Source: Candidatus Poribacteria bacterium
GTDB lineage: Bacteria > Poribacteria > WGA-4E > GCA-2687025
DNA: 64,000 nucleotides
Direction of reading: 5' to 3'
NCBI GenBank assembly: GCA_018644665.1
Contig: JABGQA010000138.1
Coordinates: 85,700 to 149,699 of the forward strand
Part shown: positions 17,498 through 26,348 of the stretch, piece after piece
How positions within the stretch are numbered: position 1 is the first letter of the stretch
Layout of the letters: each line of letters starts with the position of its first letter
Translations under genes and position numbers: made by a program
The notes under the pieces: generated by a model
What the model saw: the letters and a program-made list of their open reading frames with translations, nothing else
Databases searched by the model: none
Told to the model about the DNA's origin: nothing

Positions 17498-18532
17498 ATG
17501 GACGACGCCCGCCTCATCCCGGCAGACCACCTGCACGCGTTCGTTGTCCGCGTGATTGAGAGGGTCGGCACCCCTACAGACATCGCGCGGGTTGTCGCTA
17601 CGACCATCGTAAACGCTGATCTTTCGGGACATCCGTCCCACGGCGTAGCGATGATCCCGCACTACCTGGCCGCGCTTGAGGATGGGCGTCTTGCGCCAGC
17701 CGCGCGTCCGGTGATCGTCCAGGAACTTCCCGGATCGGCCGTCATTGATGCCCAAGGAGGGTGGGGTCATTACACGGCGGCGTGGACGATGGATTGGCTG
17801 ATCGAGAAGGCGCGTGGCGTGGGCGTCGCGTGTGCGAGCATCCGCGACGTGAAACACATTGGGCGGCTCGGAGAATATGCAGAGCAAGCCGCCGCCAAAG
17901 GATGTGTTGGGATCATCTCGGTAGCCTGGGGAGGACAGGGCGTGGGTGTGGCGGCGCCGCACGGGGGGCGGTCGAAGTCTCTGGGGACTAACCCCTTAGC
18001 CGTGGGTGCGCCTACTGGTGACGATTCGCCGTTCGTCGCCGATCTCGCGACCACCACAGTTGCCGCGGGCAAGGTGTACGTGGCGCGCGACGGGGGGGAG
18101 GATCTGCCTCCTGGGTGCATCATCGACCGCAACGGATACCCAGCCACCGATCCCGAGGCGTTCTTCGATGGTGGCGCGCTGAGTCTGCTGGGCGGTCACA
18201 AGGGCTATGCTCTCTCGCTTGTCACGTGTGTGCTTGCCCAACTCAACGGGGAATACGACGAGGATGGGCGGAAGATCCACGGAGCCTACATGCAGGCGAT
18301 TGACATCAGTGCATTTCAGCCCTTGACCACGTACCAGAGGCATGTGCGTGCGCTGATGGACGACATGAAAGCTGCCGACGCCGCTCCGGGCTTCGACGAG
18401 GTGTTGGTTCCCGGGGAACCGGAACGACGGGCGCGCGATCGCCAGCACACGCGCGGCGTCGAACTGCCCGGGCCAATGGTCGACAGCCTCCGCGACTGTG
18501 CACACCAGGTCGGCGTCGACCCCATAGGCTGA
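17498..18532 (+). CDS. Malate/L-lactate dehydrogenase family oxidoreductase (Ldh2/YlbC type)
   Basis: 344 aa, the usual length for this NAD(P)-dependent family, which is unrelated to classical MDH and reduces or oxidises 2-hydroxyacids such as malate, lactate, sulfolactate or ureidoglycolate. The family motifs SHGVAMIPHYL (about residue 49) and HIGRLGEYAEQAA (about residue 125) are clear, as is the GTNPLA segment near 165. AGGAGG 8 bp before the ATG supports the start. No pathway partner is adjacent, so the substrate is open. Confidence 0.85.
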   Translation: MDDARLIPADHLHAFVVRVIERVGTPTDIARVVATTIVNADLSGHPSHGVAMIPHYLAALEDGRLAPAARPVIVQELPGSAVIDAQGGWGHYTAAWTMDWLIEKARGVGVACASIRDVKHIGRLGEYAEQAAAKGCVGIISVAWGGQGVGVAAPHGGRSKSLGTNPLAVGAPTGDDSPFVADLATTTVAAGKVYVARDGGEDLPPGCIIDRNGYPATDPEAFFDGGALSLLGGHKGYALSLVTCVLAQLNGEYDEDGRKIHGAYMQAIDISAFQPLTTYQRHVRALMDDMKAADAAPGFDEVLVPGEPERRARDRQHTRGVELPGPMVDSLRDCAHQVGVDPIG

Positions 18533-18835
18533 CGCAGAAGGCCGACTCACCATTCGTTGCGCCGTCAAGCCGATGTTGCACACTAGCCTCTGTCGGGAGC
18601 GGGTTGACATAAGTCCGACGACCGTCAGACGACGCCCTGCCCGAGGATTCGTGTCACGCCGCAGTATCGTCGATAGGCGTCCGACGCCTGCCGGAGGGGC
18701 ATTCGCCGGCTGACGGCGCCCTTCCACTGCCGGCTCTGTCCACCATCAACGAGTTTGCGGACCGTGCTCCCGTATGCGAGAATCGACCCGCTGATGCCGC
18801 CTGCACGGGGTCGGCGCCACGCCGGGGGAAGCATC
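18533..18835 (+). other. Intergenic stretch, weak promoter only
   Basis: 303 bp. A TTGACA at 18604 has no matching -10. TTGCGG-17 bp-GAGAAT at 18755-18783 is a weak promoter candidate for the small gene that follows. Nothing else is recognisable. Confidence 0.4.
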
Positions 18836-19297
18836 GTGAACCTGTCTCTGTCTCGCCTCTTCGAACCCCGCCCGCGGCGGCTCCGCAGATCCGCAATCGG
18901 TGATGCGCGGTATGTCGCCTGCCCCATGCTCAAGGGTTTCCTGCGCGTCGCCGAAGACTGCGGGACGTGTGAATACAACTTGGGCGAGCGACCTCATTAC
19001 CGGGGGATGGCACAGCTCTGCGGCCACGGCGTCAAGTCGAGGCAGATGCCCGCATGGTTACTCCGCGCGGTCGAGTTATGGCGTCGCATCCCTCGCCCGA
19101 AGCCGGCGGTCGTCGCGCGCTTCACGTGGAAGCCGCGCGAGCAGGCGCAGGTGTCCAGCAGGCAGGTGCGCAGACAGGAACGTAGCCGACGCCGCCAGGA
19201 TGCGGGCGGCAGGCTGGCGCAAGTCGTGCGCGTCAAGACGCGGGCGCGACACGCGACCCGCCCCGCACACCGCGGTGAGAGGAGAACCGCCAGATGA
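18836..19297 (+). CDS. Small Cys-containing hypothetical protein coupled to phyH
   Basis: 153 aa from GTG 18836. The central part has four Cys in CPMLKGFLRVAEDCGTCEYN and a further LCGHG, a pattern that could bind zinc or an Fe-S cluster. The C-terminal 50 residues are Arg/Gln-rich and low in complexity. No family recognised. Its TGA overlaps the ATG of the PhyH gene by 4 bp (ATGA), and GC-rich third positions fit coding DNA, which are the main reasons to call it. GGGGGAAG lies just upstream of the start. Confidence 0.5.
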   Translation: MNLSLSRLFEPRPRRLRRSAIGDARYVACPMLKGFLRVAEDCGTCEYNLGERPHYRGMAQLCGHGVKSRQMPAWLLRAVELWRRIPRPKPAVVARFTWKPREQAQVSSRQVRRQERSRRRQDAGGRLAQVVRVKTRARHATRPAHRGERRTAR

Positions 19298-20187
19298 GCT
19301 CCAGCTATCGCGCGCTGACCGACGAACAGGCCCGGCATTTCCTGGACAAGGGGCACGTCGTCATCAAGGGCGCCGTACCCAAGGCGTTGGCGAAGGAGTG
19401 GCGGGATCATGCCTTCACGCGCCTGGGCTACGACCCGGACGACCCGAGCACGTGGGAGTCCGAACGCATCCACATGCCTAGCATGAACTCCGCCGTCGTA
19501 CGGGACATCGCCCCGCGCGCGTACGCGACGATATGCGATGCGGTCGGGGGTGAGGATAGGCTCGCGGAACCCGACTTCCGGTGGGCGGACGGCATGATCG
19601 TCAACTTCTCCCAAGGCGCCGACCGCGAGTGGGACCCCCCGTCGGCGAAGGTCGGGGGCTGGCACAAAGACGGCGACTGGTTCAAGCACTTCCTCGACAC
19701 CCCTGAGCAGGGCCTGCTCATCATCGTCATCTGGTCCGACATCAAGCCGCAGAGCGGCGGCACGTTCGTGGCCTGCGACTCGGTGAAGCCCATCGCGAAG
19801 TTCCTCGCCGAGCGACCCGAGGGATGCCTGCCGCAGGACACGCACTTCGGGCAGCTCATCGGCGAGTGCTCGGACTTCGCGGAGATCACCGGCGAGACGG
19901 GCGACGTCGTCATCATCCACCCGTACATGCTGCACGCCGGCTCACAGAACCCGTCGGGAATCCCGCGCTTCATCACGAACCCTGCGGTTCGGCTGAAGGA
20001 GCCGATGAACTTCAACCGCGACGACGCCTCGGAATACTCGCTCGTCGAGCGGGCGGTGCTCCAGGCGCTCGACGTGGACCATCTCGACTGGGCGCCGACG
20101 ACGGAGCGCGAGCGCGTGCACCCGAAGCGTGAGCAGATGCAGCGCAAAATGCTGGAGGAGCAGAAGGCGCGCCTCGGCGTGGCGTAG
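19294..20187 (+). CDS. Phytanoyl-CoA dioxygenase (PhyH) family protein
   Basis: 297 aa. Fe(II)/2-oxoglutarate-dependent hydroxylase fold. The metal triad is intact: His124 and Asp126 in GGWHKDGDW, and distal His214 (YMLHAGSQNP) with Arg225 as likely 2-oxoglutarate anchor. PhyH proteins hydroxylate many small molecules; the substrate cannot be told from sequence. Preceded by GAGAGGAG and overlapping the small Cys gene, and followed after 32 bp by an S9 peptidase. Confidence 0.87.
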   Translation: MSSSYRALTDEQARHFLDKGHVVIKGAVPKALAKEWRDHAFTRLGYDPDDPSTWESERIHMPSMNSAVVRDIAPRAYATICDAVGGEDRLAEPDFRWADGMIVNFSQGADREWDPPSAKVGGWHKDGDWFKHFLDTPEQGLLIIVIWSDIKPQSGGTFVACDSVKPIAKFLAERPEGCLPQDTHFGQLIGECSDFAEITGETGDVVIIHPYMLHAGSQNPSGIPRFITNPAVRLKEPMNFNRDDASEYSLVERAVLQALDVDHLDWAPTTERERVHPKREQMQRKMLEEQKARLGVA

Positions 20188-20219
20188 AGCCGGCTGCCAA
20201 CCTCACGAGCGGGGAGACC

Positions 20220-22151
20220 ATGCGCAAGACCGTGAAGCCCTACGGAGAGTGGCCGTCCCCCGTGACATCCGACGCGGTCGCGTCGGCGGGCATCAGCATC
20301 GGGCAAACGGGCGCCGACGGCGGCGACATCTACTGGATCGAGAGACGACCGACCGACGCCGGCCGATGCGTCCTCGTCCGACGCACGCGGGCCGGCGTTG
20401 TCGCCGACATCACGGAGGCGCCCTGGAACGTCCGCACGCGCGCGCACGAATACGGCGGCGGCGACTTCCTCGCTCACGACGGCGTGGTGTACTTCTCCCA
20501 AGACGACGACCAGCGGCTGTACCGACTGACCCCGGGCGGCGATCCCGAAGCCATCACGCCACCAGGCATGTGCCGGTATGCGGACGCCGCGTTCGATGCT
20601 GCGCGCGGTCGCATCGTCTGCGTGCGCGAGGATCACAGCACAGACGGTGAGCCCGAGACGCGGCTTGTGAGCATCGACGCGTCCGGCGTCGGGGAGCCGA
20701 TCCTGTTCCCGTGCGAGCACGACTTCGTGTCATCGCCCCGCGTAAGTCCTGGCGGCGACCGTCTCGCATGGCTGTCGTGGGATCACCCGAATATGCCCTG
20801 GGACGGCACGACCCTATGGGTCGCCGAACTCGACGCCGACGGCCGACCCACGGGCACGCGCAGCATAGCAGGCGGCGATGACGAGTCCGTGTTCCAGCCT
20901 GAGTGGTCGCCATCCGGCGACCTCTACTTCGTCTCCGACCGGACGGGCTGGTGGAACCTGTACCGTCATGCCAATGGCGCTGACGAGCATCTGCTCGATA
21001 TGGACGCCGAGGTCGGCCGGCCCCAGTGGGTTTTTGGCATGTCCACGTACGCGGTCGTCTCCGACGCGGAGATCGTCTGCTCGTACACGCGCGACGGGCG
21101 ATGGACGCTGCTCCGGCTGGACGTCGAGTCGCGTGAACGCCGCGAGATCGACGTGCCGTACACGCAGATCGCGGGACTGCGAGCGGGAGATGGCTTCGTC
21201 GTCTTCCGAGGCGCGTCGCCGTCCGAGGCGGACGGCCTGGTGGTCGTCGATCTGGCGACGGAGACGTCGCAGGTGGTCCGCGCGTCGCGTGACGACGCGC
21301 CCGCGCCGGGCATGGTGTCCACGCCGGAGGCCGTGCGGTTCCCGACCGAAGGAGGCAAGCACGCACACGCGTACTTCTACTCCGCGTCTAACGCTGAATA
21401 CGAGGCGCCCGAGGGCGAAGCGCCGCCGCTGATCGTCATCATCCACGGCGGCCCCACGAGCGCCACGACGGACACCTACAACCCCTCGGTGCAGTACTGG
21501 ACGACCCGCGGATACGCGGTCCTCGACGTCAACTACGGAGGTAGCACTGGGTACGGACGCGAGTACCGCGAGCGCCTGAGAGACGCGTGGGGCATCGTCG
21601 ACGTGGACGACTGCGTCAACGGCGCGCGTTACATGGCCGACACCGGCCGCGCCGATGGCGACCGACTCATTATCCGAGGTGGCAGCGCGGGCGGGTACAC
21701 GACGTTGGCGGCCCTGACGTTCCGGGACGTCTTCCGCGCCGGGTGCAGCCGGTACGGCGTCAGCGACCTCGCCGCCCTTGCCCAGGACACGCACAAGTTC
21801 GAGTCTCGGTACCTGGACCGCCTCATCGGCCCGTATCCCGAGGCGGAGGATGTCTACACGGAGAGGTCGCCCATCCACTCCGCCGACAGCCTGTCGTGTC
21901 CAGTGATCTTCCTGCAGGGCCTGGACGACAAGGTGGTGCCTCCCAACCAGGCCGAGGGCATGGTGGACGTCCTGCGAGAGAAGGGCATCCCCGTGGCGTA
22001 CGTGGCGTTTGAGGGCGAGGGGCACGGCTTCCGGCGGGCAGAGAACATCGCCGCCGCGCTCGACGCGGAGCAGTACTTCTACGCCCGCGTACTTGGGTTC
22101 GAGCCGGCGGACGACATCGAGCCTACGCCGATAGACAACCTGCCGGACTAA
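20220..22151 (+). CDS. S9 prolyl oligopeptidase family peptidase
   Basis: 643 aa. N-terminal seven-bladed beta-propeller (about 30-370) that gates access, C-terminal alpha/beta-hydrolase domain. Catalytic triad: Ser in GGSAGG (about residue 489), Asp in GLDDKVVPP (about 569), His in EGHGF (about 601). The oxyanion segment IHGGPTS fits the acylaminoacyl-peptidase/dipeptidyl-peptidase branch. No signal peptide is visible, so a cytosolic peptide-trimming role is likely. Confidence 0.88.
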   Translation: MRKTVKPYGEWPSPVTSDAVASAGISIGQTGADGGDIYWIERRPTDAGRCVLVRRTRAGVVADITEAPWNVRTRAHEYGGGDFLAHDGVVYFSQDDDQRLYRLTPGGDPEAITPPGMCRYADAAFDAARGRIVCVREDHSTDGEPETRLVSIDASGVGEPILFPCEHDFVSSPRVSPGGDRLAWLSWDHPNMPWDGTTLWVAELDADGRPTGTRSIAGGDDESVFQPEWSPSGDLYFVSDRTGWWNLYRHANGADEHLLDMDAEVGRPQWVFGMSTYAVVSDAEIVCSYTRDGRWTLLRLDVESRERREIDVPYTQIAGLRAGDGFVVFRGASPSEADGLVVVDLATETSQVVRASRDDAPAPGMVSTPEAVRFPTEGGKHAHAYFYSASNAEYEAPEGEAPPLIVIIHGGPTSATTDTYNPSVQYWTTRGYAVLDVNYGGSTGYGREYRERLRDAWGIVDVDDCVNGARYMADTGRADGDRLIIRGGSAGGYTTLAALTFRDVFRAGCSRYGVSDLAALAQDTHKFESRYLDRLIGPYPEAEDVYTERSPIHSADSLSCPVIFLQGLDDKVVPPNQAEGMVDVLREKGIPVAYVAFEGEGHGFRRAENIAAALDAEQYFYARVLGFEPADDIEPTPIDNLPD

Positions 22152-22247
22152 CCCCGGGGCGCCCGTCCCGCGACTAACCGGAAACCGACCCGGCATGGGT
22201 TTCGCATCTCCGGGTGGGTCGAGCGGTCGCGAATGGAGGCGAGCGAC

Positions 22248-24020
22248 ATGTCATCAGGCGGGCGGCCATCAAGGGCGTTGGCATCGGCCCTTCTGGGCGT
22301 GGGGATCGTCGCCGTGGTCGTGGCGGGTCTGTCGGCTTCCTGGGAGGCGCGGCAGCGGCGCGAGGGACTGGAGCGCCTGTTTGCGACGAACGCCGCGATA
22401 CTCACCGGTGTCCTCGGCTTCTCCGGCCTCCAGAGCGCCCGCGCATTCGAGGAGATTCGGACCTCGCTTGCCGACCGCGTCTACGGATTCCTCGACCGAC
22501 TACACGAGAACGACCAGCACGAACCCCTGACCGACGAGCATCTCCAGACGGTCTCCCGGGCCGCCGGGCTGTTCCGCATCCTCGTGCTGGATGCCAACGG
22601 CGAAGTCACAGCGGGACTCCAGCCGGTCGGGAGATCCGGGCGCTTCGGGCCGGGCCCACCCGGAGGCAGACCGCGTCAATGGGAACCACCCCGTCGCGAG
22701 GGCGGCGGTCGTCGCGGGCCGATGGGCGGGCCGCCCCAACGCCAACGTGAAGGCCGGCCACGCTTCGAGTTCCACACGACCGAACATCCCGAGATCGAGC
22801 AGGTCCTCCGGGGCGAGGAGGAGTACGTGATGTTGGGCTTCGAAGGCCGCCGAGGAAGCCGCATGACTGCCGCCGCCCGGAGTCGCGAACGCGGAGGCGC
22901 AATCGTCGCCATCGTGCAAGCGGAGGAAATGACTCGGCTCCGGTCGAACGCCGGCCGCGAAGGCTTCCGCGAGATGCTCCTGGAGAGGGAGCCGGACATC
23001 GTCGATCTGACGTTGGAGACCGAGGACGTGCCCGAACCGGAGAAGGGCAAGGAGTTTGTCTGGCACTGGGACGAATCGGAAGGCGATACGACCTTCGTGG
23101 GCGCGCGGACGCTACGCGGCTTCGACGGGAAACCAGCGCGCATGAGCGTGACCCTGGACGCGCAGCCGTTCCGCGCGATACAGCGCGCCGCGTGGACGCA
23201 GGGAATCGGCCGCGTCGCCCTGGTTGCTCTGGTCTTCATCGGCGCGTCCGCGTTGCTGTTCACGCGTCAGAACGTGCAGTTGCTGACGACGGAGCGTGAC
23301 CGCATGCAGGACGAGGTGTACAGACTCGAGGAGGAGTCGCGCAGGCGCGAGAAGCTCACGGCGATGGGCGAGCTCGCGGCAGGGGTCGCGCACGAGATAC
23401 GCAGCCCGCTGAACGCGATGAGCATGGCGTCGCAGCGCCTGGCCCGGGAGTTCGAGCCGCCCGAGGAAGCCGACGACTATCGCGAACTCCTCGACACGCT
23501 GCGGTCACAGTCCACGCGCGTCGAGCAGGTGGTCGATCAGTTCCTGCGCTTCGCTCGACCAGCCAAGATCGCTCCGGTACCGGGTGATCTGGCGAGGCTC
23601 GCGCGCGACGTCGGCGCGCGGATGGCGCCGGCCGCAGAGGCGCAGGGCGTTGCGTTGGACGTTGATGCGCCCGACCGTCTGGAGCACGACTTCGACCCCA
23701 TCCAGCTCTCTCAGGTCGTCGAGAACCTCGTGCGGAACGCCCTGGAGGCGCAGCCGGACGGAGGGGCGATACGCATCGCCCTCGCGACCGACTCGGAGCA
23801 CACGGTCCTAACCGTCGCCGACGAGGGGCCCGGCGTGCCGGAGGATGGATTGGCGCGCATCTTCGACCTGTACTACACCACGAAGCCCAACGGGAACGGC
23901 CTCGGCCTGCCGATGGTCCATCAGATCGTGGCCGAGCACGGAGGAACGACGCGCGTCCTCAGCGAACCCGGTCACGGGGCCACGGTCGAAATCACGTTAC
24001 CTCTAATGCAGGACGCCTGA
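22248..24020 (+). CDS. Membrane sensor histidine kinase, NtrB/ZraS type
   Basis: 590 aa. A first TM helix (about residues 8-32) and a second (about 318-337) enclose a periplasmic sensor of about 285 residues that is very rich in Arg, Gly and Pro in its middle part. A cytoplasmic coiled linker leads to HisKA with phospho-acceptor His382 (AHEIRSPLN) and a HATPase with N box (ENLVRNALEA), DEGPGVP and GNGLGLP. ATG 22248 has GGAGG 8 bp upstream. It precedes a sigma-54 response regulator by 2 bp, so the pair forms one signalling unit. Confidence 0.9.
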   Translation: MSSGGRPSRALASALLGVGIVAVVVAGLSASWEARQRREGLERLFATNAAILTGVLGFSGLQSARAFEEIRTSLADRVYGFLDRLHENDQHEPLTDEHLQTVSRAAGLFRILVLDANGEVTAGLQPVGRSGRFGPGPPGGRPRQWEPPRREGGGRRGPMGGPPQRQREGRPRFEFHTTEHPEIEQVLRGEEEYVMLGFEGRRGSRMTAAARSRERGGAIVAIVQAEEMTRLRSNAGREGFREMLLEREPDIVDLTLETEDVPEPEKGKEFVWHWDESEGDTTFVGARTLRGFDGKPARMSVTLDAQPFRAIQRAAWTQGIGRVALVALVFIGASALLFTRQNVQLLTTERDRMQDEVYRLEEESRRREKLTAMGELAAGVAHEIRSPLNAMSMASQRLAREFEPPEEADDYRELLDTLRSQSTRVEQVVDQFLRFARPAKIAPVPGDLARLARDVGARMAPAAEAQGVALDVDAPDRLEHDFDPIQLSQVVENLVRNALEAQPDGGAIRIALATDSEHTVLTVADEGPGVPEDGLARIFDLYYTTKPNGNGLGLPMVHQIVAEHGGTTRVLSEPGHGATVEITLPLMQDA

Positions 24021-24022
24021 CA

Positions 24023-25372
24023 GTGCGGATACTCGTGATCGACGACGACGACGCGCAGCGACGCATGCTTCGCGGCTTCCTGCGCAAACTGGACCATGAG
24101 GTGCTCGACGCGGGAACCGGCGAGGAAGGCGTCGCCATCGCGGAAAGCGAAGGCGAGCTCGACCTGGTAATCAGCGACATCCGCATGCCAGGCATCGACG
24201 GGCTGGAGGTGCTGCGGCGCTTGCGAGCGATGTTCCCTGAACTCGCCGTCCTCCTCGCGACGGCCTTCGCTACGTATGCGCAGGCCGTCGAGGCGGCCAA
24301 GGCCGGCGCTTGGGACTACCTCGCCAAGCCGCTGGACCTCGACGACCTACGCGTGAAGATATGGAAGATCGAGGGCGAGCTTGGCCGCGATACAGAGGCG
24401 GCGCCCGACGCGACGGACGCCGACGGCTTCATAGCCGAGAGCCCGGCCATGCGCGATGTCCTCGCCCTGTTGGAGCGGGCCGCGCCGACGGACGCGACCA
24501 TCCTGCTCCTGGGCGAGTCGGGCGTCGGCAAGAACGTCCTCGCGGAGCGCATCCACCAGAGGTCGAAGCGCGCCGCGGCGACGTTCGGCGTCGTGAGTTG
24601 CGCCGCCCTTCCCGAGACGCTCATCGAGAGCGAGTTGTTCGGCCACGAGAAGGGCGCGTATACCGGCGCGGACCGCGCGCGTGACGGGCGGTTCGAGGCG
24701 GCCGATGGGGGCACACTGTTCCTGGACGAGATAGGCGAGGTGCCCCTGGGTACGCAGGTGAAGCTGCTGCGCGTGCTGCAGGAGCGCGTCGTCGAACGTA
24801 TCGGCGCGTCCGGCAAGCCGATCAGCGTGGACGTGCGAATCATCGCAGCGACTAACAGTGACCTCGAGGCCGCCGTCGACGCGGGGACGTTCCGGCAGGA
24901 TCTGTTCTACCGGCTGAACGTCGTGACCGTCGAAGTGCCGCCGCTGCGCGACCGGCGAGCGGACATCCCCGCTCTCATTGATGCGTTCCTCCGCTCGCAC
25001 ACGCCGGAGGGACAGGCGACACCTGTCCTCGACGAGGAGGCCGAGAGGGCCCTCCTCGCGCACGACTACCCCGGGAACGTCCGCGAACTGCAGAACGCCA
25101 TCGAACGGGCGGCGATACTCGCCCAGGCCGGCCGCATCACTACCATGGACCTGCCCCCCACGTTGACGCGTGGCGCCCCTGCGCCGGCCGCGCACGCGGA
25201 CACGCTCCCCGCGGCTGTAGAGGATCTCGAGCGGCAGTACATCGCCGAGGCCCTCCACGAGACAGACGGCGTGCAGACGCGCGCCGCCGAGCGCCTCGGG
25301 ATCACCGAACGCAACCTTCGCTACAAGCTCCGCAAGTACGGCCTCACATCCGCCCGCGAGTCGACGGGATAG
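24023..25372 (+). CDS. Sigma-54-dependent response regulator, NtrC/ZraR family
   Basis: 449 aa from GTG. Receiver domain with phospho-acceptor Asp52 (VISDIRMPG); AAA+ domain with Walker A GESGVGKN, the sigma-54 contact loop GAYTGA, and Walker B GGTLFLDEIGE; C-terminal Fis-type HTH (AAERLGITERNLRYKLRKYGL region). Two bases after the kinase gene. The perfect sigma-54 promoter 77 bp downstream of its stop points to the next genes as direct targets. RpoN itself is not in the window. Confidence 0.93.
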   Translation: MRILVIDDDDAQRRMLRGFLRKLDHEVLDAGTGEEGVAIAESEGELDLVISDIRMPGIDGLEVLRRLRAMFPELAVLLATAFATYAQAVEAAKAGAWDYLAKPLDLDDLRVKIWKIEGELGRDTEAAPDATDADGFIAESPAMRDVLALLERAAPTDATILLLGESGVGKNVLAERIHQRSKRAAATFGVVSCAALPETLIESELFGHEKGAYTGADRARDGRFEAADGGTLFLDEIGEVPLGTQVKLLRVLQERVVERIGASGKPISVDVRIIAATNSDLEAAVDAGTFRQDLFYRLNVVTVEVPPLRDRRADIPALIDAFLRSHTPEGQATPVLDEEAERALLAHDYPGNVRELQNAIERAAILAQAGRITTMDLPPTLTRGAPAPAAHADTLPAAVEDLERQYIAEALHETDGVQTRAAERLGITERNLRYKLRKYGLTSARESTG

Positions 25373-25420
25373 TCGAGCGCTTCGACCATATCGTCGAGTC
25401 CCGACGCTCGTGGAAGCCTT

Positions 25421-25444
25421 ATATCACCGATTCTAGGGCGATAT
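25421..25444. promoter_or_regulatory. Inverted repeat beside the sigma-54 promoter, possible regulator site
   Basis: ATATCACC, 8-bp spacer, GGCGATAT: arms match at 7 of 8 positions. It ends 4 bp before the -24 element. NtrC-family sites usually lie farther upstream, so it could be an activator site at an unusual place or an operator for another regulator. Confidence 0.45.
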
Positions 25445-25448
25445 GCGT

Positions 25449-25464
25449 TGGCACGTCCGTTGCT
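25449..25464 (+). promoter_or_regulatory. Sigma-54 (-24/-12) promoter
   Basis: TGGCACG, TCCG, TTGCT: an exact match to the RpoN consensus TGGCACG-N4-TTGCW. Transcription should start near 25475, leaving a 43-nt leader before the lipoprotein ATG at 25518. The adjacent NtrC-type regulator makes the assignment strong. Confidence 0.88.
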
Positions 25465-25517
25465 CTGCGTGTCTCTACGAAACGCAACCTACGGCGAGAC
25501 ACACGAAGGGACGGGCA

Positions 25518-26297
25518 ATGAGAAGGATCTTCGCACACGCCACCGCGACGGGCATGACTCTGGCGGCGTTCGGCGCCGCGATCGTGTTGGCGACCGGCTG
25601 CGGCGACGAGGCGATGGACCCCCTGGCCGCCGACGTAGGGGTGAGCGACGCGGACACGCTCCTCGCCGCGCCGGGGTTCCCCGGGCAGGTCGACCAGGAC
25701 GCGGTCACGCGTGAGGTCACGCTGACCGACGAAGGGGCCGTCATCACGATCGACTCGGATGACCCGGAGATCGTCGCGCATATCCAGGAGCGCGCCGCGA
25801 CCCACGCCGCGCGACCGCGGCCGGAAGACGCTCCGGCGGTGGAATCGACGGTCGAGAACACCGCAACCGGCGTCGTTGTGACTCTCACCGGGGCCACCGA
25901 GGAAGCCATCGCCCATATCCAGGAGCGCGCGACACAGGAGCCCGGCGAGCGTGGGCAGCGCGGGCGTCGGGAGCCGCGGCCTGACGGCGCAGGCGAGCGT
26001 GGCGAAGGCGTCGAGCGCACGCGGACTCTGACAGACACGGGCGTCGAGATCCGCCTGGAGTCGGACGACCCAGAGGTCGTCGAGCGGCTGCAGAACCGCC
26101 CGGACGACGAGCGCCCACGTCCCGAGAACGCACGCGAGGACATCACCGTCACCGTGACGGACACAGAGAACGGGGTCCTCATCACCATGACGGGCGAGAC
26201 TGCGGAAGCGATCGAGTTCCTACACTCGCACGACCCCGAGGATCGCCCCCGGGACGGCGAGCGGCGGAATGCACGCCGACCGCAAGGGCGACGGTAA
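25518..26297 (+). CDS. Lipoprotein built of four alternating A/B repeats
   Basis: 259 aa. Signal peptide with lipobox ATGC (Cys28). Four units of about 30 residues follow, at about 64-93, 108-137, 165-194 and 207-237. Units 1 and 3 (type A) read like VTLTDxGxxIxxxSDDPEVVxxxQ; units 2 and 4 (type B) read TGVVVTLTGxTxEAIxxI. Linkers are Arg/Pro/Glu-rich and low in complexity. I do not recognise a named family. First gene behind the sigma-54 promoter, so it is probably an envelope stress or ligand-response protein controlled by the upstream two-component pair. An in-frame ATG at 25443 lies inside the promoter and is not used. Confidence 0.78.
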   Translation: MRRIFAHATATGMTLAAFGAAIVLATGCGDEAMDPLAADVGVSDADTLLAAPGFPGQVDQDAVTREVTLTDEGAVITIDSDDPEIVAHIQERAATHAARPRPEDAPAVESTVENTATGVVVTLTGATEEAIAHIQERATQEPGERGQRGRREPRPDGAGERGEGVERTRTLTDTGVEIRLESDDPEVVERLQNRPDDERPRPENAREDITVTVTDTENGVLITMTGETAEAIEFLHSHDPEDRPRDGERRNARRPQGRR

Positions 26298-26348
26298 CGG
26301 AACGGCCGACACGGGGCTGACGAAGGCGGCCCCACGGGAGATCGGGAA

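Noticed and set aside
18604..18640. TTGACA in the gap after the dehydrogenase gene as a promoter
   Set aside because: No acceptable -10 hexamer at 16-18 bp.
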